From Nymphaea colorata (Eukaryota > Streptophyta > Magnoliopsida > Nymphaeales > Nymphaeaceae), in the NCBI RefSeq assembly GCF_008831285.2, contig NC_045141.1, forward strand, positions 9,227,353 through 9,291,352: a DNA stretch of 64,000 bases, read 5' to 3'. The notes under the pieces were generated by a model that saw only the letters and a program-made list of their open reading frames with translations, searched no databases and was not told where the DNA came from. The translations under genes were made by a program, and so were the position numbers. Below, one piece after another: positions 34,420-46,200 of the stretch. Within the stretch, counting starts at the first letter, position 1; the number at the start of each line of letters is the position of its first letter.

Positions 34420-37200
34420 TGGGACTTCTCTACCATGGAGTTGTGCCTCCCTAAGGAGGGTGGCAAGGAAGGCGTAGTGCTTAGGGCCATAGATCCTAGT
34501 CTAGAACCTAGAGCAGCTTTGAGAGCCTTAGTGACTCAAAAATCTGCAGCTTGGTTAGTGGCCGTAGCAGAGGAGATAGCTTCTGATCAGGATCAGAAGG
34601 AGGTAATACCCAGTCCAGTTCAAGAGGTGTTGGAGGAGTTTGACGACATCTTCGAGGAACCCAAGGGGCTCCCACCTCAACGAACTTATGATCATAGGAT
34701 AGTGTTAGCCAACGGCACTGAGCCCGTTAATGTCCGCCCATACAGATATGGGTATGCCCAAAAATCAGAAATAGAAAAGTTAGTAAAAGAGATGCGAGAG
34801 AGCAACATCATTAGACCTAGCTCTAGTCCCTTTTCTTCTTCAGTCCTTCTGGTTAAGAAAAAAGACAACACCTGGAGATTCTGTGTAGATTACAGGGCTT
34901 TGAATGAAGCAACTGTAAAAGATAGGCACCCTATTCCTGTGATAAATGAGTTATTAGATGAATTATCAGGAGCGCGTGTCTTTTCGAAGTTAGATCTCAG
35001 GTCAGGATACAACCAGATTAGAATGTATGAGGAGGATATCTCGAAGACAGCATTCAGGACCCATGATGGTCATTATGAGTTCTTGGTTATGCCATTTGGG
35101 CTGACCAATGCACCGGCGACCTTTCAAAGGTGTATGAACGACGTGTTTCGTGAATTTCTCCGAGACTTCGTTTTGGTGTTTTTCGATGACATTCTGGTGT
35201 ATAGTCAGAGCATGGAGCAGCATATCGAGCATCTTCGCATCGTTTTGAAGGTTTTGAGAGAACATACCCTGTTTGCCAAGATGTCCAAGTGTAGTTTTGG
35301 ACAGACTTCTATCGGGTATCTTGGGCATATTGTGTCTTATGATGGCGTCAGAGCAGATCCTGAGAAGCTCCAAGCGATGGAGCAATGGCCGCTACCGAAG
35401 GACCCCCGGGGAATGAGGGGATTCTTGGGACTAACTGGATATTATCGTCGCTTTATCAAAGGGTATGGACTGATAGCCTCTCCTCTCACTCACATGTTGA
35501 AGAAGGGTGAGTTCACGTGGAATACAGCTAAAGAGGCTTTTGTTAAGCTCAAGGCAGCAATGATGAGCGCACCAGTTTTGGCTCTACCAGATTTCACCAA
35601 AGACTTTGTCATTGAGACGGATGCAAGTGATGTGGGCATTGGTGCAGTTCTTAGTCAAGAAGGCCATCCTATAGCTTTCATGTCTAAGGCCCTGACCAGC
35701 AGGGCTAAACCCTTGTCCACATACGAAAAGGAGTTGTTGGCAATTGTCATGGCAGTTGATAAATGGAGGCCGTATCTGATAGGGAGAAGATTTGTGGTAC
35801 GGACTGACCACAGCAGCTTGAGATATATGGTAAAGCAGCGCGTCTCTACCCCGACACAACAAAGATGGTTAGCCAAACTTCTTGGCTATGATTTTACTAT
35901 TGAGTACAAGAAGGGGACTGAGAACTCTGCAGCAGACTCCTTATCTCGTGTGCCAGAGCAACTGAAGACTCTCTCTGTGATAGGCACAGACCTATGGGAG
36001 AGAATCATTGAAGAGCAGAATCAAGAGTTGAATCTGAGGCTTCTCAAGCAGACTACCCGCCAGAATCCGGGGTCCATCCCCAATTACACTCTTAAGGGAG
36101 AGATGCTTTGCAAGAAGGGGAGAGCGTTGGTCCCCAAGGACTCAGGTCTTAAGCAGGAATTGCTTAAGCATTTTCATGATTCTAGTGCTGCCGGTCACAA
36201 GGGTGTGGCCAAGACCATGGGAAGGATTAAGGCTCAATTTTGGTGGGATGGCATGAAGTCGGACGTTAGGGGTTATGTGAAGGCATGCCCCATATGCCAA
36301 AGGGAAAAGTATGAGGCGACCAAGCCTCCAGGGCACTTGAACCCTCTTCCCATTCCTGACAAGCCTTGGGAAGATGTATCTATGGACTTCATAGATGCGA
36401 TGCCCAGATCAGAGGGCAAGGAAGCAGTTTTGGTAGTGGTAGATAGATTAACAAAGTATAGTCACTTTGTGGCTTTACCTAAAAACTACCACGGACCAAT
36501 GGTAGCAGGCGTGTACCAAGATCACATCGGGAAGCTTCATGGTATGCCACAAACTATCGTTTGTGATCGGGACTCGATCTTCATGAGCGCTTTATGGAGA
36601 GAGTACATGAAGATGGCAAGGACAGTAATTAACTTCAGCACTGCTCATCATCCTCAGACTGATGGGCAGAGTGAGGTAGTCAATAGGACTTTGGAGACCT
36701 ATTTGAGGTGTTTTGCTGGCGAGAGGCCCAACACTTGGGTTAAATTTTTGTCATGGGCTGAGTGGACATATAACACCAGTCTACATTCGGGCACTGGCAT
36801 GACACCCTATGAGGCATTATATGGATATCCTCCAGCTACAATTCCGAGGTATGAAGTGAACACTGCTAGAGAGGATGAAGTGGACTGCACTTTGAGAAAT
36901 CGCGATGAGATCCTTGCCACTTTAAAGAAGAATATCGAGAGAGCTCAAGCCAGGATGAAAAAAGCCCATGATAAAGGGCGCAAAGATAGAAAGTTTGAGG
37001 TGGGAGACATGGTTTGGTTGAAAAGATTGCCCATGAGACAAAAATCATTATTGGGGCAACCCTATTCGAAGCTCCTACCAAATCAGAGTTCTGCAAAAGA
37101 TTGGGAAGGCAGCGTATCAAATAGCATTACCACCTACAGCACTTGTGCATCCGGTTTTTCATGTGTCTCGATTGAAGCCACACCACAGGCCAGTTCCTGA
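34420..37200 (+). pseudogene. Chromovirus reverse transcriptase, RNase H and integrase (frame broken at both ends)
   Basis: Same frame as Gag-protease but after the TGA; the first ATG is at 34435. RT shows RFCVDYRALN, SKLDLRSGYNQIR, MPFGLTNAPATFQ and the active site FFDD at 35179-35190. RNase H follows with ETDASDVGIGAVL and TDHSSL. Integrase has an HHCC zinc finger (HDSSAAGHKG ... CPICQ, about 36170-36305) and the DDE residues in MDFID, CDRDSIF and GQSEVVNR. After VGDMVWLKRLP the frame shifts near 37080-37090, apparently by a small deletion. Its last 35 or so codons to 37200 are out-of-frame readthrough and not native Pol. Confidence 0.93.
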
Positions 37201-37432
37201 ACAGCAAGAACCTTTACCTGATGTAGCACCTAGACCGTATCGTATCTTGAAGCACAGGTGGGTTACTCGTAATGGCAGGCCTCGTCATGAGGTTATGATT
37301 GAATGGGAAGGAGTCGATGGTGGCACTTCGTGGGAATTGCTTGAGAAGATTAAGCTGCAGTTTCCTACAGGAGCTTGGGGACAAGCTCCATCTCAGGAGG
37401 ATGGATCTGATACGGGCCAGCCCTCAAATTGA
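37085..37432 (+). pseudogene. Integrase C-terminus with chromodomain, shifted frame
   Basis: The correct frame resumes at about 37089 with VLQKIGKAAYQIALPP, then HPVFHVSRLKPHH, the usual lead-in. The chromodomain follows: ILKHRWVTRNGRPRHEVMI, then EWEGVDGGTSWELLEKI. Such domains direct integration to chosen chromatin. The frame crosses the polypurine tract, enters the LTR and meets TGA at 37430-37432. The downstream frame is open again to 37735. The 5' LTR has TGG at that codon. Confidence 0.85.
37394..37407 (+). other. Polypurine tract of the chromovirus
   Basis: CAGGAGGATGGATC abuts the TGATACGGG start of the 3' LTR, the plus-strand priming position. It is mildly interrupted by pyrimidines, as in the FHA element. 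Confidence 0.75.
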
Positions 37433-40370
37433 CCACAAGCGGCCACGGATGTGGCCGAGAGCAGTCACAGAGGACAAGAGGAATCCAATCTTCGGTTTGC
37501 TAGGGCTGAGCATAGTCAAGTTGACCCGAGCCTGGGTCAAGAGGGAGGAGAGGGAGGTGTGCAGCCATTGGATTCGCCCAAGGTTGAAGCGTTGACTGAG
37601 CTTGGAGTTAGCACAGAGGGAGGTGAGGGAGGTAGTGCGATGGCTCTAAGCGAGGCTTTAGAAGATCAAGGAGGTGGGTCAAGTCCGTTTCCAGTCGAGT
37701 CCAGCCTTAGTCTTGGTCAAACCCGAGTCCCTTAGGGTCAGTCTAGGGCGAACCTAGGCAGGCTTGGTCCAAGTCGAACCCAAGCATGCGTGGGCTAGAG
37801 GAGGACCCGGTTTGAAGGCGAGACATTAGGTCTCGAGTAGTTTATTTTCGCTATTTGCTTTGGTATTTGCTTTAGCGCCTTGTGTAAGTGTGAATTGCTT
37901 TAAGTTTTAGATCCGGATCCAATGTTTAGATCTGTTCCATTTCAGATACTATTTAAGCAATGTAAACATTTGATTTCGTATGCTTTTGAACAATTTGGAA
38001 TGAAATTTGAGTAAGTTAGTGAAATTAGCTTCTCTCTCCTCTCCTCAAGTTCTCTCTTCTCCCCTATGCGAAATCTCTTCTCCTCCATGCCTTCTTCTCT
38101 CGACTGTAGTTCTGTAGCATAGGTAGAACAGCAGCCATTGCTGCAACACCTCGAGGTCAAGACCTTCAACCCGCGGCTTCTTCTTCTTCTCCTTGGTTTC
38201 TTTGCTCTTCTCCTCCACTCGGCCAAAGGTTGATCGGCTTTGGGAGTCTCCAAGTGCTCGGCGCAAGGTAGCTCTTCCTCCCGGTTTTTCCCCACTACAA
38301 TCCAAGGCGTCCACGGTGCAACCGAGCTCTTCCACCAGCAAGGTTAATGGCCACGACTCTAGCAGGGCAGGTCTTCATTGTTCTAGGCGACTAGAAAGAA
38401 GAAGACATTCATCCACTCGTCGAGATCAAGAGGTAAGCGTCCTTAACGAGGAAGAAAAGGGGTGCAACGACGTTGCTATTCTTTGAAATCGGGTTCGGCT
38501 TAGAGAGGAGAAGTTTGCTGGAATTCCAGTCGGTGATCTCTTCCTTTCAACGGTGGAAACCAGTTTCAAAGCGTTCCTTACGAGTCTCTCATTTTCCCCT
38601 TGATTAATTACGTAGATCTTTTGATTTCTTGCACAAAACCACCCCTTGAACCGTGGATTTGAAGTCAAAATCAGTCACGGTCCAATTCTGAAAATCTCAC
38701 CGGAAAGTACAGAAAAAGAAAAAAAAAAGGCGTAAAAAAAAGAAAAAGAAAAGAAAAGAAAAGAATAGAAAAGAATCAGCCCAAGAATGATTTAGAAAAA
38801 GTTGAAATCCGGCGAGAATTTCCAAATTCCGGCGCACATTTGGGCGTCCGGCCACCGCTGCTACAATTCCGACTAACATTTGGGGATTTTCTGGCGAACT
38901 CCGGTAGAAAACAGCAAGCCAAGACAGTCTCTTCTTGCTGTACTTGGCGGACTTCAGCTGCGTTAGGCGTTCTTGGTGAGAATTGGAAAAAACCGGCCAA
39001 CATTTGGGGAAGAATTTCTACCGCCGACGAGCTTGGGAAACCCTAGCCGATCTTCAATTTTGGTAAGTGATTCTTCTTGCTCATTCTTTACCCTTCATCT
39101 TGACACATGGCACGATCTTGTTGAGTTAGAGAGTAGCTTGAGAGAGAGAAGCCAGCTCGTCATCCCCCTCCACTCTCTTTTCCACATTTGGTGGATCGCC
39201 CACCATTTGGTGAGAAGATCAAGGGGAAGATCGAGTAGCTAGGATTGATCTCCAATAGTGTAGGATCTAGCTCTTCCTCCTCCAGTCAAGTGTCCTTTCT
39301 AGAAGATTTTAGAAGTCTCTCCCCTCCAGCTCGCCCTCCACCTCACCAACCGAATCCAGCTCACCACATTTGTTGCGCCACCTAGCTAGACACCTCACCA
39401 CCTTTCCTATCCTCTCTCCTAACATCTAGGAGATAGCCTCTACTCACCCGCCACCTAGGCTCATCCCCTAGATACCAAATCTTCAGTCAAACCTAACCCA
39501 CACGTGAGTAACCTAGTCCACACGCCATTCCCATTTCCACACAGCCTAAACCCTAAACCTACCCTAGCTACATTGTAGGGATCCGCATTTTTGCCCTTTT
39601 TCCTCACCCGGTCAACTTAGGATTTGGAACACATGACCCCCTTTGCCTAACCTTCCATTGACCCAGCTCATTGGCCGCACCTAGCCCGGGCCCACCTGGT
39701 CCTCTCGGTCCAAGCTCACTCCCCTCCAACCCGACCTAGGTCAAGTCGCACCTAGTCGATTCCTACCTTAGCCCACAAGGGAGACCACTCATGAGCACCC
39801 TTGGAGTTTAGGAATCGGCGGCTTGGTTAGTTCATTCCCTGCTGCATCCGGCCACTTCCGGCGACCTCTGCTCCTTTTCCGGCCATTATTCCGGTGGACA
39901 TTCCAACTGGTCCCGTCCACATCCGGCGTTGCCAATTGAAGCTCCTAGGTGATAGTCGGCGAGCATCCCCTCATCGGTTTCATCCTTGGGCGCTTCTACC
40001 GCTCCGGCGAGTCTACTCCGGCCATCTCCGGTCAGCTCCGGCCACCTCCGGTCACCGCTGGTATTTTTTCGGTGACATTTTCCGGCGAAGAACCAGCAGG
40101 TCCCTCCTCCATCCAGCAACCTCCCAAGGTGCTCCTAGGCGTTCCCGGCGGGTACTACTTCACTTCCGGCCAGCCCTTTTGCCTTGGAGAGCGCTCGCAT
40201 CATCCGTAGTGTGTTGGTTAGTGACTTTTGCTTCCGCACTTGCTTTAACTTTGCTTTGAGTCTTGTACTTAGATTGCTTGGCGTGAGTCTTAGCTCCCTC
40301 TAAGGTGATCTTGGGGGTAGGCGAGGCCTTTGGCTTCGGAGTCTGACCGGCCACGGGCGAGACCCTACCA
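37408..40370 (+). repeat. 3' LTR of the chromovirus
   Basis: 2963 bp, about 98.6% identical to the 5' LTR by hand count. It carries the same TATA-like site and splice-donor-like sites. It lies upstream of and in the same orientation as HSP70, so transcription starting here would read toward that gene. Confidence 0.95.
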
Positions 40371-41046
40371 GATACTGACCTGGCTCAGACATGGCTCACA
40401 TCCAGCGCCTAATCGCTTGTTGCCGTGGTGGGTTCTGTGAGTATGTAGAGCGGCCCACGCCCGCTTGATCTGAATTGCGATACAAAATCCAAAATGATCT
40501 GGTCTAGAAGATCCAAACTGAATTCTAAATGTTAGATCAGAGTTGAAGTCGGTCCCGGCCACTACCCAGCGAACGCTATTGCACCCTGGCGGGCCACGAC
40601 ACCTGGTGGCAGCGACCGCCGATTGGGACCCACCAGCAGAAACCGTCAAGATGGCACGATCGTGATTAAAACAAAAGCTGGCCCTTAAAGCCTAAACTAG
40701 CGGTCCGCCGGTCCCCTGCTTCCCTCTCGAACCCTCTCGTGTCTTCCAGTGGAAACTCGATCCCTCTTACTCCGTTGACTCTCCGGCCGTTTCTTTCTTC
40801 TTCGATCAGTTTCTGGACTTCTCTCCTTCCTTCCGCTCTCCCCTTTATAAATGGATCCATGTTCCAGCGTTTGTCATCGATTCGAAAATCATCCCCAGGC
40901 AAACCGAGAAAGAAGAAAAAGCGATTCCGCAATCCCTCTTTTCTTTTCTTTACAGCGGTGCGAATTCCACTGTTCGCTTCTCTTCCTCTATTGTTCTCTC
41001 ATTCCCTTCAAGCTTCTGCTTCTGTTTGAGTTTCGACGTTGAAGAC
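40371..41046 (+). promoter_or_regulatory. HSP70 promoter and 5' UTR
   Basis: A TATA box (TATAAAT, 40846-40852) lies about 195 bp before the start codon. Candidate heat-shock elements are TTCTGGACTTC at 40811-40821, close to TTCnnGAnnTTC and just upstream of the TATA box, and GTCTAGAAGATCC at 40502-40514; both are imperfect. The chromovirus insertion cuts the ancestral upstream sequence at 40371, so anything further upstream now lies before 29327. Confidence 0.55.
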
Positions 41047-42291
41047 ATGGCCGCCAAGGAAGGCAAGGCGATAGGCATCGACCTCGGCACCACCTACAGT
41101 TGCGTGGGAGTGTGGCAGCACGACCGCGTGGAGATCATCGCCAACGACCAGGGAAATCGCACCACACCTTCCTATGTCGCCTTCACCGACACCGAGCGTC
41201 TCATCGGCGACGCCGCCAAGAACCAGGTCGCCATGAATCCTGCGAACACCGTCTTCGATGCTAAACGCCTCATCGGCCGCCGGTTCAGCGACCCCACGGT
41301 TCAGAGCGATATGAGGCACTGGCCCTTTAGGGTCATCCCTGGCCCCGGAGATAAGCCTATGATCGTCGTCCAGTACAAGGGCGAGGAGAAGCAGTTCGCG
41401 GCAGAGGAGATCTCCTCCATGGTGCTCGTCAAGATGAAGGAGATCGCTGAGGCGTACTTGGGCACCACGGTCAAGAACGCCGTGATTACCGTCCCTGCCT
41501 ACTTCAATGACTCGCAGAGGCAGGCCACCAAGGACGCCGGAGCCATCTCCGGGCTCAACGTGATGCGGATAATCAATGAGCCCACTGCCGCGGCCATCGC
41601 CTACGGGCTCGATAAGAAGGCCGGCCGCAGCGGCGAGAAGAACGTGCTCATCTTCGACCTTGGTGGCGGCACCTTCGATGTGTCGCTCCTGACCATAGAG
41701 GAGGGAATCTTCGAGGTGAAGGCCACGGCTGGGGACACCCATTTGGGCGGTGAGGACTTCGACAACCGCATGGTGAACCACTTTGTGCAGGAGTTCAAAA
41801 GGAAGCACAAGAAGGACATCACCGGCAATGCGAGGGCACTCCGGCGGTTGCGCACTGCCTGCGAGAGGGCGAAGCGGACGCTCTCGTCCACGGCTCAGAC
41901 GACCATTGAGATTGACTCTCTGTACGAGGGGATTGACTTCTACGCGACGATCACGAGGGCGAGGTTCGAGGAGCTTAATATGGACCTGTTCAGGAAGTGC
42001 ATGGAACCCGTCGAAAAGTGCCTGCGTGACGCCAAGATCGACAAGTCCTCCGTCCATGATGTCGTGCTTGTCGGGGGATCCACCAGGATACCCAAGGTTC
42101 AGCAGCTGCTGCAAGATTTCTTCAATGGGAAGGAGCTCTGCAAGAGCATCAATCCCGATGAAGCCGTCGCCTACGGCGCTGCCGTCCAGGCGGCCATCTT
42201 GAGCGGTGAGGGCAACGAGAAGGTGCAGGACCTGCTCCTCCTCGACGTCACGCCGCTCAGCCTGGGTCTCGAGACTGCCGGCGGAGTCATG

Positions 42292-42326
<35 letters not shown>

Positions 42327-43023
42327 CAAGAAGGAACAGATCTTCTCCACCTACTCTGACAACCAGCCGGCTGTCCTGATTCAGGTGTATGAAGGGGAGC
42401 GGGCGAGGACCAAGGACAACAATCTGCTCGGGAAATTCGAGCTCTCCGGTATCCCGCCGGCGCCGAGGGGCGTCCCCCAGATCAACGTCTGTTTCGACAT
42501 TGACGCCAACGGAATCCTGAATGTCTCCGCCGAAGACAAAACGGCTGGGGTGAAGAATAAGATCACCATCACAAACGACAAGGGAAGGTTGAGCAAGGAG
42601 GACATCGAAAAGATGGTGAAGGAAGCGGAGAGGTACAAGGCGGAGGACGAGGAGGTGAAGAAGAAGGTGGAGGCGAAGAATGCCCTTGAGAACTACGCCT
42701 ACAACATGAGGAACACGGTGAGGGACGAGAAGTTCGCCGGTAAGTTAGATCCGGCGGACAAGCAGAAGATCGAGGGCGCGGTGGATGCGGCGATCCACTG
42801 GTTGGACAGCAACCAACTGGCGGAGGTCGATGAGTTCGAGGACAAGCTCAAGGGTCTGGAAGCCACCTGCAACCCCATAATCGCTAAGATGTATCAAGGT
42901 GGTGGTGCTGACGGTGGTGCTGGCTTCGATGCAGAAGGAGGGATGCCCGGCCGCAGCGGCTTCGGTGCCGGTGACAATGGCGGAACGTCTGGCGCTGGTC
43001 CCAAAATTGAGGAAGTTGACTGA
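41047..43023 (+). CDS. HSP70: Cytosolic heat shock protein 70 (intronless)
   Basis: 658 residues. ATP-driven chaperone that binds exposed hydrophobic segments and works with J-proteins and nucleotide exchange factors. The start ATG at 41047 has a good context (ACATGGCC) and gives [18 protein letters not shown]. All three family signatures are present: IDLGTTYS (residues 11-18), [12 protein letters not shown] (from 202) and [17 protein letters not shown] (from 339). The nucleotide-binding domain covers about 1-385, then the substrate-binding domain, then a Gly-rich lid tail ending EEVD, the docking signal for TPR co-chaperones and a mark of the cytosolic/nuclear class. The reading frame is complete with no intron; constitutive plant HSC70 genes usually have one near codon 72. 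GC content is far above the surroundings, with G/C-biased third positions. Confidence 0.98.
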
Positions 43024-43260
43024 GCGTCTAGTCTTTTTATGTGCTAGGATCTTTTCTGCGATAGGCTTGTAAGATGGGGTTTATTTTGTTTGATGTTTGT
43101 TTGGGCCTTAGTCTTCCTCAGATGGGCAGGCTCATTTTTCGGCAACCTGTAGCCAGCCCTTATATTCCTCGGTCATGTAGTTGTGTATATTGGTAGATTG
43201 GAATGCAATTTTAAGAGGTTAGATGCATGTATGAAAACGAGAACATAAATAAACATGAAT
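43024..43260 (+). other. HSP70 3' UTR with candidate poly(A) signal
   Basis: T-rich sequence follows the TGA. A canonical AATAAA at 43248-43253 is the best polyadenylation signal; TTGTGTATATTGG upstream is a plausible far-upstream element. Confidence 0.5.
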
Positions 43261-46200
43261 GAACCACCTATGATGTTCCAAATGACGGATTTTGGGAACC
43301 ACAATACATAAGCATGTTAGACGTGTAAGTATCTTACACAATGGTACATACATGATTTTAGTTTACGATGATGTTTATGGGCAAACAAATCTATCTACAT
43401 CTTATATCATGAAATTTTAGAACGAAGGCCAAACGACTTAGGGACATATTGATCATGCATGAAAAGCATTCTTAGGTGCTGACAAGACCTAAATAACGCA
43501 TGACAAGAAATGAGCATGGATATATGCCTAAATTTAATGTAACATAACATGAAATGAAGCCTACCTGAACACCCCGTGAAATCACATGAGAGCCACCTGG
43601 AGGACACCTGATCCAGGGATGACACGTTAAAAAACCGGCCCAAAAGCGAAAATCAAGGTGAATGTGACAATGTTCTACTTTTATGTTACATTTGGAATAT
43701 AGGATTTAGGGAATGTGGAGATGTTTGAAAATAAATACACAACAAACAAGGATTTTTGTGAAAATTGAGGTCAACCTTCGTAGCAACCACATTCGAGTGA
43801 TTGGCGCCAGGAAACTTACGTTCGAAGCTAAGGGGCAGGCCACCTGCTCAAAATTACCATCCTGAAAGATTAGGACTGTAACACGTGATCCGTAGACATA
43901 ACGAATACCTTGGAAAACCTATCAAACGAACTCTGATGAGACTAAAAACTGGTGTGACCTTTCCCCGTATACTAAAAAACATTTTCCAAGTTTTTGTTTG
44001 AAGAAAGTATTCATAGGCACAAAAAGAGAGTAGACAACCTGTGTCAGAAATACAGCTTACTGCTGTAAAATTGCAGCAATCTTACTTGCAGCCATCTTTG
44101 GGATGAAGTAAGCTGGGACGAATGGATGTGAATTCTCCTAAAATTTGGGACCTGGCCTTTATCATCAGGAAAACAAATTTCCTTTTACAGATTCGGAAAG
44201 GGGTTCCTAGGCTAGGGAGATACGATGCTATAAATAATATGCAGAAAACAAGTCACTCAAGAACATAACTTTATAGGAGGCTAACAAAGAAGGGGGTTCA
44301 AATTTTACAACACGATTATGAGTTCAATTACTTTGGCATCATTTATCCATGAAAAATGAATGTTATTGAATCAAGAAGCATGTAGAATCACTTTTAGGTT
44401 TCATTTGAGATGCAAAGAGACCTTTCTAAAAGTTGTAATATGTTATAGACATGCTACGATTTTGAGCAGAGAACAGATTTCGAAAATCAGGATGGATGGA
44501 GGGGTTAGACACCATGCATTCATGTAAAATTTGTTGTAGACAAACTAGACACCCATAGGGGACAGCAGGATTTTACAGAATTGAAAAATGAACTCCGGAC
44601 TTTGAGTTACTGAGTTCCTAAGTTGGCAGCAATTACGACACTGATTTCTGCAAACTGAATTTTGCAGAAAACCAGTTTCTGTAATTTGGCAAACGAGGGA
44701 TTAAATCATCATGGAATGCCATGAAATTTGGTGGGCATGAAGTAGACACATGTGAATAATTAAATGCTTTTACAGTTCATCAAGATCACATGGTTTGGGA
44801 GAACTAAAACGACAAAGTAAGGCCAAAAACTAAAATTTCAGAAAACAGAATTCTAGGTGAACTAAACAACCTAGGTACCAAACTTCTAGAATCTAACTTA
44901 GATCTAGGTTCTTCCATGTCCTAAACATTGGAACTATTGCATGAAATGCGTGCAACATCTAGTATGCATGAAAAATGAAAGATTCAATGCATATCTATAT
45001 GTAAGCTAGAATAATGTGCAATATGTTATGTAACAACCTAAATATCCAAAATGCAAAGGATGGATGCAATATGAATTTTAATGCATTGTAAACTTCAAAT
45101 CTATCAAATAAAACGTGTCTAAGCTAGAATGAATAAAATAGGATGCAGGCAATCTGTAAAACACGTGATCACAAGCATAGTGACTTAATATGAAAAACCA
45201 TCAACCAGAACACCTCAAACATGAAAGTCAAACACAACGTAACTTCTAATGCATGATTATCATTAAATTTAATGATTGGAATGAATTCAAACTGAAACTA
45301 ATGAGAAAAACCAAAGAAATCAAAAAGGTTGCCCTATGCACAAAACCTTGGACTTGAAAATTGACACTCCTAAAAACACAAATATGAAATCACATTTCTA
45401 AAATGACATGTACCCTTAATTTTTGTAACTAAGCTAATCCCACACTGATCATGGCTCCAAGCTTATGAAAATAAGCATACAACTATGACAAATCCACGAA
45501 ATTTAGACACTTTAGAATAAAACCTCCGGCTTTTACTTTGAGAGGGGAAATAATTTTACTTGGGTGGGAAATAATTTTACTTGGGTTACGCCAATCCTCT
45601 AGTGATCATGTCGTCAAATCCAAGCAAACCAAGCAACAAACATGTCAAAACCATAAACAAAAGAAAAGAATGTTGGCCAAAAGAGAGCGACATCCATATA
45701 AGGGGCCCTAATTTTTTTAATGGCTCTTCTTATGAATAAAAAAAACATATTAACATGACTCTAAAGACCTACAAACTGCAAAACCCTGCATGCCTGACTC
45801 AAACTTTGATGTTAAACTCTCAACAAAACTATCAAGAGTACACCATTCACTTTCTCAACATCCGGACTTCTGCTAAAATTTGGATGCAGAAAACTAGTCT
45901 TTGTAATTTGACTAGTAGAAAGGTCAAACATCATGAAACACATGTAAAGTAGAACTCGCTGGAAAGCTAACATAAGGAGAACCAAGTTTTCCTTTTACAT
46001 GATTGTGAAATTCATCATGGTTAGTTGGCTATGCAGTCAGGAACAGAAGTCAGATTTCTACACAACAGAATGCTGCCTGTAGAAAATAGTTTCTTGTATT
46101 TGCGTGGCTGGGGGGCAAGCAGTGTCCAAAATTGTCAAAAGAAAGGTAACGTCCTGATGAACCAATGGCTGTCTAAACAACAAAAAAACCCTGTGGATAT

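Larger units (their letters stand above)
29327..40370 (+). mobile_element. Ty3/gypsy chromovirus LTR retrotransposon
   Basis: 11.0 kb element with LTRs at 29327-32293 and 37408-40370. It has TG..CA ends, an initiator-Met primer-binding site, a polypurine tract and a 5-bp target duplication with one mismatch (GATAT 29322-29326, GATAC 40371-40375). Coding order is Gag, protease, RT, RNase H, integrase, chromodomain, which is Ty3/gypsy order with the chromovirus C-terminal domain. It is broken by an in-frame TGA between protease and RT and by a frameshift before the chromodomain, so this copy is unlikely to be autonomous. The LTRs differ by about 40 substitutions (hand count), about 1.35%, mostly transitions as expected of methylated DNA. 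The Gag knuckle and RT motifs look Reina/Galadriel-like, but the LTR length is more like Tekay/Del. The lineage is left open. Confidence 0.95.

Noticed and set aside
37033-37200. Native C-terminus of Pol in the 34435-37200 frame
   Set aside because: The last 35 or so codons are out-of-frame readthrough; the recognisable integrase end and chromodomain lie in another frame from about 37089.
41008-42114. Long antisense ORF (368 codons) opposite HSP70
   Set aside because: Long antisense frames are a known by-product of the codon bias of GC-rich HSP70 genes. The sequence shows no independent domain and mirrors the sense codons.
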